DNA of 36,563 bases, taken from Verrucomicrobiales bacterium (lineage in GTDB: Bacteria > Verrucomicrobiota > Verrucomicrobiia > Limisphaerales > CAIMTB01). The DNA lies in NCBI GenBank assembly GCA_016795425.1, contig JAEUHG010000181.1, positions 1 through 36,563 on the forward strand, written 5' to 3'. The translations under genes and the position numbers were made by a program. The notes below the pieces were generated by a model that did no database searches, had not been told where the DNA came from, and was given only the letters and a program-made list of their open reading frames with translations. Below are positions 15,793-22,516 of the stretch, one piece after another (positions within the stretch are counted from its first letter, which is position 1; each line of letters starts with the position of its first letter).

Positions 15793-17175
15793 CTAGGCTC
15801 GTTCCTCAAGCAAGTCCCGCCGCCCTCCGGTCAGCAATTGTTCGATAAAACCAGTCGAATAGACGCCTCGGCGGAAGTTTGGATCCTGCAAAATGGCCTG
15901 TTCAAAAGGTATCGTGGTCTTTACCCCGGTAATCAAGTACTCCCCAAGGGCTCGGCTCATCCGGTCCATCGCCTCTCGCCGGTCCTTACCAAAGGTGATG
16001 AGCTTCCCAATCATCGAATCGTAATAAGGCGGAATCACGTAACCGGCATAGGCGTGCGAATCGAGACGCACCCCGCGACCGCCGGGGGCATAGTACATCT
16101 CGATCCGGCCCGGGGATGGCCGGAAATCATCGAAAGGATCTTCGGCGTTGATCCGGCACTCGATGGCATGACCCTTGAAAGCAATGTCTGAGTCGCGCAA
16201 CCGCAGCGGTTCGCCCATCGCGATCAGGATCTGCTGTTTGACCAAGTCGACCCCCGTCACCTCTTCGGTAATGGGATGTTCCACTTGGATGCGCTTATTG
16301 ACTTCGAGGAAATAGAAATTGCCCTGGCCGTCGACAATGAACTCAACCGTGCCCGCGTTCGAATAACCGGCCTCCTCCGCAATCCGAATGGCGGCCTTGC
16401 CCATCTTCTTTCGAAGATCCCTATGCTTGTTCTCAATCAGGGGCGAAGGGGTCTCCTCCACCAACTTCTGGTTTCGTCGTTGAATGGAACAATCGCGCTC
16501 TCCCAGGTGGATGACGTTCCCCCGGTTATCCCCCAGAATCTGGAACTCGATGTGGTGCGGGTTCTCGATGAACTTCTCGACGTAGACTCCGGAATTTCCG
16601 AAAGCCTTCTCCGCTTCCGTGCGCGCCGTATGGTAACCCGTCACCAACGACATATCGTTGTGGGCAATCCGCATCCCTCGCCCACCACCACCGGCGATAG
16701 CCTTGATCAGAACGGGATATCCGATCTTCCCGGCCACCGCCTTGGCGTCCTGTTCGTTGTCGACCACGCCCTCTGAACCTGGAGGAGTGGGTACCCCGGC
16801 CTTACGAGCCAAGGCTCGACTTACATTCTTGTCCTCAAGGGCCATCATGGCCCGCGCGCTTGGGCCGATGAACCGAATATTGCAGCTGGTGCAGATCTCT
16901 TCGAAATGGGCGTTCTCGGAAAGAAAGCCGTAGCCGGGATGGAGCGCGTCGACATCGGCGACCTCCGCGGCGCTGATAATCCGATCGATGCGCAGGTAAC
17001 TCTCAGAGGAGGGTCCTTTACCGATGCAGATGGCTTCATCAGCCAAATGAACGTGCATCGAATTGGCATCCGCCTCGGAATAAACCGCCACCGTCCGGAT
17101 ATTTAACTCCTTGCACGCCCGAATCACGCGAACGGCGATCTCACCTCGATTGGCGACCAGAACCTTTTCAAACAT
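15793..17175 (-). CDS. accC: Biotin carboxylase subunit of acetyl-CoA carboxylase
   Basis: 460 aa, standard length. It carboxylates biotin on AccB using ATP and bicarbonate, the first half-reaction of malonyl-CoA synthesis. ATP-grasp features are clear: the N-terminal LVANRGEIAVRVIRACKEL, the Gly-rich loop IKAIAGGGGRGMRI, HHIEFQILGD, GERDCSIQRRNQKLVEE and the active site EVNKRIQVEHPITEEVTGVDLV. It lies 55 bp downstream of accB on the same strand. The stop (TAG at 15793) faces the DeoC-like gene's stop with 150 bp between; that stretch shows no gene. Confidence 0.97.
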   Translation of the reverse strand: MFEKVLVANRGEIAVRVIRACKELNIRTVAVYSEADANSMHVHLADEAICIGKGPSSESYLRIDRIISAAEVADVDALHPGYGFLSENAHFEEICTSCNIRFIGPSARAMMALEDKNVSRALARKAGVPTPPGSEGVVDNEQDAKAVAGKIGYPVLIKAIAGGGGRGMRIAHNDMSLVTGYHTARTEAEKAFGNSGVYVEKFIENPHHIEFQILGDNRGNVIHLGERDCSIQRRNQKLVEETPSPLIENKHRDLRKKMGKAAIRIAEEAGYSNAGTVEFIVDGQGNFYFLEVNKRIQVEHPITEEVTGVDLVKQQILIAMGEPLRLRDSDIAFKGHAIECRINAEDPFDDFRPSPGRIEMYYAPGGRGVRLDSHAYAGYVIPPYYDSMIGKLITFGKDRREAMDRMSRALGEYLITGVKTTIPFEQAILQDPNFRRGVYSTGFIEQLLTGGRRDLLEERA

Positions 17176-17230
17176 GCGCGGAATAGAGAGGGGATTGAGG
17201 CGGCGGTCGAATCAGTTCACCCCGCAACCC

Positions 17231-17698
17231 TCAAAGAGGCCGGACCTTGAACAAAGGCTGACCAAATTCGACCGGCTTGGCGTTGTCCACCAAGACTTGC
17301 GTGATGACGCCGCGGACCTCGGCCTTGATTTCGTTCATCACTTTCATGGCTTCGATGATACACACCACGGTATCCGGCCCCACTTCAGCCCCGATATCCA
17401 CGTAGGGACTCGAATCCGGTGAAGGAGAACGATAAAACGTTCCGATCATCGGCGATTTGACATCGATGGTAGCGGAGCCCGGCTCGCCCCCCTTGGCGGC
17501 CCCTCCGGCTGCGGCAGCCGAGGCCGGAACGGCGACAACCGGAGCATTCAGAACTCCTGTATCGTCATAGGAGATGGCAGCACCCCCATTGACCCCACGC
17601 TTCAATCGAATTTTGAAGTCTTGGCGCTCGAGCTCGAACTCCGAGATCGCGTTCTTCCGCATCAGGTCGATGATCGCCTTGATGTCTTTTAGATCCAC
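17231..17698 (-). CDS. accB: Biotin carboxyl carrier protein
   Basis: 155 aa from the GTG at 17698. The domain starts MDLKDIKAIIDLMRKN (GTG as Met), the usual AccB beginning, and GAAGG lies six bases upstream. A longer start (ATG 17791) would add a 31-residue leader not typical of the family. After the N-terminal helix and an Ala/Pro-rich linker (VVAVPASAAAAGGAAKGG) comes the biotinyl domain MIGTFYRSPSPDSSPYVDIG, with the biotinylation motif CIIEAMKVMNEI (Lys within AMKVM) and the end VLVDNAKPVEFGQPLFKV. It carries biotin between AccC and the carboxyltransferase. The aroQ-accB-accC order is common in bacteria. Confidence 0.93.
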   Translation of the reverse strand: MDLKDIKAIIDLMRKNAISEFELERQDFKIRLKRGVNGGAAISYDDTGVLNAPVVAVPASAAAAGGAAKGGEPGSATIDVKSPMIGTFYRSPSPDSSPYVDIGAEVGPDTVVCIIEAMKVMNEIKAEVRGVITQVLVDNAKPVEFGQPLFKVRPL

Positions 17699-17913
17699 AG
17701 CGAGCCTTCGGTTGGTCTGAGGTCTTTCGCCGCCGACGTCGACTGTCCGCCGAACAAAAAGAGCAGCAGTCGCAGTCGACTCCTGCTCCATGGCACCTCA
17801 AGACGCGGGCGGACGCTATCCGACCCCCCGTTTTCGGGTCAAGCCCGCATTCGGAGAAGCCTCAGAGCCGGTGGAAGGCCGCAACCTACCCCTCAATTCC
17901 ACCTCAATTCTGC

Positions 17914-18354
17914 TCACTTTTGACCGTCCGTTAATGTTACAGCCGCTCGGAGAGCCAAAATGTAGGATTCTGGACCAAATCCCGCGATCACCCCCCGGCA
18001 CACCCCCGCAATCATGGAGTGGTGCCGAAATGTTTCCCGGGAATGCACGTTGGACAGATGAACTTCAATCACGGGGACGCCACTGCCCGCAATTGCATCC
18101 CGCAGCGCGATGCTGCTGTGGGTATACGCCGCCGCGTTCAGCACCACCACATCCCAGCCCGACATCGCCTGCTGAATCCACGTCACCAATTCGCCCTCGT
18201 GATTGGTTTGACGAAACTCCACCGTCGCCCCCACCACGCTCGCCTCCGCCCGGACTCGGGCTTCGATATCCGATAGCGTCTGTCTCCCATAAATCCCAGG
18301 CTCCCGAGTGCCGAGGAGATTCAGATTCGGGCCATTGAGAAAAAGAATGCGCAT
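17914..18354 (-). CDS. aroQ: 3-dehydroquinate dehydratase, type II
   Basis: 146 aa, normal for the dodecameric type II enzyme, which dehydrates 3-dehydroquinate in the shikimate pathway. The N-terminal motif ILFLNGPNLNLLGTREPGIYG holds the catalytic Tyr and Arg (lid loop with R17 and Y22). Others are QTNHEGELVTWIQ, VVLNAAAYTHSSIALRDAI (His for substrate), and EVHLSNVHSRETFRHHS (His and Arg). It begins one base after the ligase stop and lies 215 bp ahead of accB. The gap 17699-17913 contains no gene I can support, and no clear promoter is visible there. Confidence 0.96.
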   Translation of the reverse strand: MRILFLNGPNLNLLGTREPGIYGRQTLSDIEARVRAEASVVGATVEFRQTNHEGELVTWIQQAMSGWDVVVLNAAAYTHSSIALRDAIAGSGVPVIEVHLSNVHSRETFRHHSMIAGVCRGVIAGFGPESYILALRAAVTLTDGQK

Positions 18355-18355
18355 C

Positions 18356-19714
18356 TCAACGAAAGGCTACTGACCCGCCGCCCGACGTGGAAGGCCTTTG
18401 GGCGAGCAACCAACCCAGCAACGTGAAGGCACACCAGGACGCCGCGGGAATGTAGAGGCCGAACTCCACCAGGCCCTGCACAAACCACCCCGCCACACCC
18501 AATCCGACCCATTGCGAAAACCAGTCCAACTTGTTCCTTTGTCGATAGAGCCACGCCAGGCTCCCCACAATAAACACCAAATACCCCACAAAACCCGGAA
18601 TCCCTGAGTCGGCAGCCTGCTGCAGAAAATCGTTGTGCGCCAACTGGGCCATCTCGGCGTCGGCGGGCTTCACTTTGGAGTAGTAGCTCTTGAATCCACC
18701 CGGACCCAAACCCAGCCAGGGGTGGGCTCGGAAACCCTGGACGGCCGCCTTCCAGTATTCCACGCGTGCCACCACGCTGGTCGGGCCTTTGCGCAGCTTC
18801 TCAGCATAAAGATATCCGAAAGCCGCCAAGCCCGACACCACCACGGTTGCCGCAAGAAGCAGTCGAAGTCGCCGACTCAACTCAAGATGAAACAAGACCA
18901 CCATCATCATCATCATCACCAGCAGCCAGCCTGCCTTGGAACCCGACCATACCAGGACCGAGAGTCCCAGAAGCAGCCAGCATCCCGTCAGCAGGTGTGC
19001 CTTTTGGCGTCCCCAGCGCAGGCAAAAATCTCGAACCAGAAAGGAGCTGCAGGGCAGAAGCAGGAGGATGACCCCCGCCAGAGCATTTGGATAAACCAAG
19101 GTACCGAAGACTCGGTTGCTCTGGATCCGAGCTAAGTACTCCGGAGACATGGGGGCACCCGCATTGTTTTCGAGGATCATCTTCCGCGTGGCCTCCAAAC
19201 CTCCAAAGCGCTGGTCGCCAGCCACCCCCAGCACTCCACAGAATCCGAGGACGAGGCAGAGCCAGAACACCCTGGATTCCGTCACGCGACCCAGAGCCAT
19301 CCAACCCAGGAGGAAACACCCCAGGCAGATGGTAAAATGAATCACCACCCCATTGCTGACCCCCGGTGCCACGGAAGTCGGCAACGCCAGAAACTGCCAA
19401 ACGAGCCATCCGATACCGAAAAAGCCGACCCAAAGCGGCTCTGGGCGAGACCAATTCCTCAAGAGGACCATGCATCCGATGGCGGCCACACACCCAAATC
19501 CCATCCACCCAAAGCGGACCGGCCACGCGAACACCCGCCACTCTTCGAGGTTACGCGGCACCTCAATCAAGTGATCCAGCACGACCGGATTCCCAAACTT
19601 GAGCAAACTCAGGGCTAGGAAAAGTCCGTAGAGTCCCGCGAAGGCCCGACCCCATCCATCGCCTTCGTCCGTCGTCACCTGCCGAATCGATCTCCCTTGG
19701 GGCTCGGCTTTCAT
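18356..19714 (-). CDS. O-antigen ligase/polymerase family membrane protein
   Basis: 452 aa integral membrane protein with about ten to twelve hydrophobic segments. It has the Wzy_C/WaaL features: SGSKAGWLL (about 257, the SRG/SK-type motif), a large periplasmic loop with AHPWLGLGPGGFKSYY (about 330-345), and LAHNDFLQQAADSGIPGF with the conserved His-Asn (H360, N361) before the next helix. Such proteins polymerise or ligate undecaprenyl-linked glycans at the outer face of the inner membrane. A run of five Met (267-271) lies in a helix. It begins 55 bp after holB's stop. It is not next to other LPS genes here, and its sugar cannot be inferred. Confidence 0.85.
   Translation of the reverse strand: MKAEPQGRSIRQVTTDEGDGWGRAFAGLYGLFLALSLLKFGNPVVLDHLIEVPRNLEEWRVFAWPVRFGWMGFGCVAAIGCMVLLRNWSRPEPLWVGFFGIGWLVWQFLALPTSVAPGVSNGVVIHFTICLGCFLLGWMALGRVTESRVFWLCLVLGFCGVLGVAGDQRFGGLEATRKMILENNAGAPMSPEYLARIQSNRVFGTLVYPNALAGVILLLLPCSSFLVRDFCLRWGRQKAHLLTGCWLLLGLSVLVWSGSKAGWLLVMMMMMVVLFHLELSRRLRLLLAATVVVSGLAAFGYLYAEKLRKGPTSVVARVEYWKAAVQGFRAHPWLGLGPGGFKSYYSKVKPADAEMAQLAHNDFLQQAADSGIPGFVGYLVFIVGSLAWLYRQRNKLDWFSQWVGLGVAGWFVQGLVEFGLYIPAASWCAFTLLGWLLAQRPSTSGGGSVAFR
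18902..18916. repeat. (CAT)5 triplet repeat within the ligase gene
   Basis: Five consecutive CAT on the plus strand, read as five ATG codons in the ligase gene, giving a Met run inside a membrane helix. Slippage would change the run by whole codons, so it would not shift the frame. Confidence 0.85.
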
Positions 19715-19768
19715 CGGCTGGGTTTCCCAAGAGAGTTCAACGAAAACAGGGCAAAAACGCCGGAAAAC

Positions 19769-20797
19769 CTACAGATGAAGGCGCAAAAGCGTCACCTCTA
19801 ATGCTAAAGCTTCCTGAACGTTGGTGTTCAGCAGGGCCTGCGTCTCTTCCATTCTCCGTAGATTCGCCACCGCTTCCGCCGGCGTAAGGCGGGCCGCCAC
19901 GGCCTGGGTCAAGGATTCGAGTCCGGGCAGAATCGGAGAGACCTGAGTCATCGAGAGAGTCGCCATCCAGATATCTCGAAACCAGGACTGCAAATCGCGA
20001 AGCGCCAATGAGCGGCGCAATCGATACTCCGCCTCCACCGCCGCCTTAGCCTCTTCTTCCCATTGTTCCAGCAGTGCCGAATCGGCCTCCTTGAAACGAT
20101 GGGCCGGGGACCGCGCCTCGACGTCCGACTCCGCTCCGGCTCGAAGTTCCGCAAGCCGGCGCAAGAGGATGTCCAAAACGCGGTATCTGGAGAGCAGACT
20201 CTTGGGTGGTTGCTGCAGCTCCCTAGCGAAGGCTCCCACCCATTCGGTCCGCTCCGTGTTCAAGCCTGACTCGCCAGGAACAGAGAGCCGCAGACACCTC
20301 GAAAGGACGGTCTCCAACAGTCGATCGGGCTCGGTCGTCAGCAGGATGAGCAGCGACGCCGGGGGCGGTTCTTCCAGCGTCTTGAGGAACGCATTGGCCG
20401 CCTGCGGATTCAATCGATCCGCTCCCACCAAGACACCCACTTTGAGCCGACCCTCCGTCGGCTTGAGTTGGATGGCTTGAATCAACTCGCGGACCTGCTC
20501 AATCCGGATGATGCGCGACTTTGACTCGGCTCTCAACCAGTGGACATCGGGATGGATCCCCTCCCGGATACGGCGACAGGCGGAACAGGTTCCGCAAGCG
20601 GTTGTCGGAATCCTCCCTCTCGATTGGAACAAACCTCCCTGGCAATTCACCGTCATTGCCAGCTCTCCGGCCACCCGCTCCAGGCGATCCGGACTCTCAC
20701 CGGTAAAAAGATAGGCATGTCCCAACCGACCCCGATCAATGCTGCGGGTCAGGAGACTTACGGACTGTTGGGCTTCAGGAAAATCCTCCCAAGGCAC
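19769..20797 (-). CDS. holB: DNA polymerase III delta-prime clamp-loader subunit
   Basis: 342 aa with a GTG start (the + strand shows CAC at 20795-20797). It is an AAA+ clamp-loader ATPase relative that helps load the beta clamp. Seen are the opening WEDFPEAQQSVSLLTRSIDRG, AYLFTGESPDRLERVA where the P-loop should be (no GxxGxGK, so it should not bind ATP, as in E. coli delta-prime), the zinc module CGTCSACRRI with an earlier Cys at TVNC, the Walker-B-like VLVGADRLNPQAANAFLKTLEEPP, and the sensor VLSRCLRL. The C-terminal third is the helical oligomerisation domain. It converges upstream with coaE at its 5' side: the two genes diverge across about 120 bp. It probably heads a minus-strand run with the ligase, aroQ and acc genes. 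Confidence 0.93.
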   Translation of the reverse strand: MPWEDFPEAQQSVSLLTRSIDRGRLGHAYLFTGESPDRLERVAGELAMTVNCQGGLFQSRGRIPTTACGTCSACRRIREGIHPDVHWLRAESKSRIIRIEQVRELIQAIQLKPTEGRLKVGVLVGADRLNPQAANAFLKTLEEPPPASLLILLTTEPDRLLETVLSRCLRLSVPGESGLNTERTEWVGAFARELQQPPKSLLSRYRVLDILLRRLAELRAGAESDVEARSPAHRFKEADSALLEQWEEEAKAAVEAEYRLRRSLALRDLQSWFRDIWMATLSMTQVSPILPGLESLTQAVAARLTPAEAVANLRRMEETQALLNTNVQEALALEVTLLRLHL

Positions 20798-20916
20798 GAA
20801 TTAGGGTAACCAGTCGATGCATCCACCCGCGAGACGTATGTGCGGGTTTTGCGGTCACAAAGTGGCTCCATCCGCTTCCGACTTGGCGCAGCCGCCCGCC
20901 ATCGCACACTGGGCGG

Positions 20917-21537
20917 GTGATCTTGCTTGGAATCACCGGGGGCATCGGAATGGGTAAGTCGACGACGGCGGCATGCCTTGTCGACTTCGGCATCCCGGTC
21001 ATCGATACCGACCAGCTGGCCCGCGATCTGGTGCGCCCCGGCCAACCGGCCCTCGAGGAGGTGGTCCAGGCCTTTGGCCCGGAGGTCTTGAACGCCGACG
21101 GAACGTTGCATCGATCGCGCCTGGCCGAACGGGTGTTTGCGGATGTATCCGCGCGAGCCCGGTTGGAGGGCATATTGCATCCGCGAATTCGATCCGAGTG
21201 GAGGAATCAGGTGTCCCGGTGGCGAGCCGAAGAGTCCGCCGTTACCGCGGTGGTCATTCCACTCCTGTTCGAAACCGATGCCGGGGCCGACTTCGACGAG
21301 ATCCTTTGCGTCGCCTGCAGTGCGGCGACGCAAAGGCAGCGTCTCAAGGATCGGGGTTGGACGGATGACCATTTGAACCAGCGTTTGGCAGCTCAGTGGC
21401 CGATCGCGGAAAAGATCCGGCGTTCGAGCATCGTCATTTGGACCGACACCCTGCTGCCGATCCATCGGCGACAAGTGGGAAGAATGCTGCGCGGATTCGG
21501 CCTGAACTTCGATCCGCCGCAGGAATCTTACTCCTAG
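20917..21537 (+). CDS. coaE: Dephospho-CoA kinase
   Basis: 206 aa, the usual size. It phosphorylates dephospho-CoA at the ribose 3' position, the last step of CoA synthesis. The P-loop is GITGGIGMGKSTTAACL at the extreme N-terminus, followed by the family motif PVIDTDQLARDLVRPG, the acceptor-binding helix region HPRIRSEWRNQV, VVIPLLFETDAGADFDEI and the lid ATQRQRLKDRG. The start is GTG at 20917, chosen because the P-loop strand begins right behind it. It diverges from holB. A long minus-strand reading frame across it is only a shadow. Confidence 0.96.
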   Translation: MILLGITGGIGMGKSTTAACLVDFGIPVIDTDQLARDLVRPGQPALEEVVQAFGPEVLNADGTLHRSRLAERVFADVSARARLEGILHPRIRSEWRNQVSRWRAEESAVTAVVIPLLFETDAGADFDEILCVACSAATQRQRLKDRGWTDDHLNQRLAAQWPIAEKIRRSSIVIWTDTLLPIHRRQVGRMLRGFGLNFDPPQESYS

Positions 21538-21560
21538 GACCGGTCCATTGTTTGGGTCGG

Positions 21561-21590
21561 TTGACACCTCGAATCCAGTCTCGCTACGCT
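21561..21590 (+). promoter_or_regulatory. Possible sigma-70 type promoter before the HNH gene
   Basis: A perfect TTGACA box at 21561-21566 is followed after 18 bases by TACGCT (21585-21590), a weak match to TATAAT. The HNH gene starts 20 bases further on, with AAGG eight bases before its ATG. Only the -35 box is convincing. Confidence 0.35.
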
Positions 21591-21609
21591 GAATGGCAAG
21601 GTCTGCGGC

Positions 21610-22230
21610 ATGAACGGGTTCCTGGAACAACAGGTCTTGGTACTCAATCGCCTATGGCAGGCAGTCAATGTCTGCTCGGTGCGGCGCGCCGTTACGCTTC
21701 TATTCCAAGGGCACGCCCAGGTGGTCATGGATGTTGGGGACGGTTCCTTTCAGACCTACAGTTTTCGGGAATGGCGGGACCTATCCACGACCGAGGCTGA
21801 TTCGGAGAGTATCCACACGATATCCTTCAGGATCCGCGTGCCCCGAGTCATCCTGCTGCTCGTGTTTGATCAACTGCCGGCGAAAGAGGTCAAGTTCACC
21901 CGGCACAACATCTTCGAGCGGGACAAGAGCACTTGCCAATACTGCGGCAAGACCTTCGAGCGGAAGGATCTCAACCTCGACCATGTAGTTCCCCGCGACC
22001 GCGGCGGGCCCACCACTTGGGAAAACATCGTTTGCTCCTGTATCCCGTGTAACACCCGCAAGGGCAACCGAACGCCCCAGGAAGCCGGAATGCGCCTCGT
22101 CCGCAAGCCGCGCCGCCCCAAATGGCGCCCCTTCCTTCATGTGCAGGTGGGGCTGCCCGCCCATGAACAATGGCGGCACTTCATCGACCTCGCCTATTGG
22201 AACGTGGAATTGGGCGAAGAGCTCGACTGA
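21610..22230 (+). CDS. HNH endonuclease (conserved chromosomal type)
   Basis: 206 aa. The N-terminal part (about 1-95) begins LEQQVLVLNRLWQAVNVCSV and includes VTLLFQGHAQVVMD, a domain found with a group of widespread bacterial HNH proteins. The HNH domain follows: FTRHNIFERDKSTCQYCGKTF (zinc CxxC), LNLDHVVPRDRGGPTTWENIVCSCIPCN (the catalytic HV of the DHVVPR segment, the Asn of WENIV, and the second CxxC) and the ending NTRKGNRTPQEAGM. HNH enzymes cut DNA using a metal ion. The group is not obviously a mobile or restriction gene; its role is unknown to me. It sits behind coaE with a possible promoter of its own. The following 22231-22516 holds no gene I can support. Confidence 0.85.
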   Translation: MNGFLEQQVLVLNRLWQAVNVCSVRRAVTLLFQGHAQVVMDVGDGSFQTYSFREWRDLSTTEADSESIHTISFRIRVPRVILLLVFDQLPAKEVKFTRHNIFERDKSTCQYCGKTFERKDLNLDHVVPRDRGGPTTWENIVCSCIPCNTRKGNRTPQEAGMRLVRKPRRPKWRPFLHVQVGLPAHEQWRHFIDLAYWNVELGEELD

Positions 22231-22516
22231 CTGGGAGTTCAACGCGGGCGTTTTCCTCGGCGACCTGATGCCGGACGGTTTGGATTCCAGAAGAAGTCGG
22301 GCCGACGCATCCCACTTTGCCACGGGCCCCGAGTGTTCCAGGCCGATCTGAACCGCGCATCACACCCGGCATCATCCCCTCGCGCTCGGCAGCGAAACCG
22401 TCGCTCCTGATGCGACTTCGAAGGCACCTTTCCAACCCTCCGAGGCTCGATCCAATCTTCGCCAACGCACACTTGCGGCTTGTGACGGCGGGTGCTTTTC
22501 GGATCATCGGTCCGAA

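Noticed and set aside
20758..21630. 290-codon minus-strand frame at coaE
   Set aside because: Antisense to coaE, whose P-loop and other motifs are complete.
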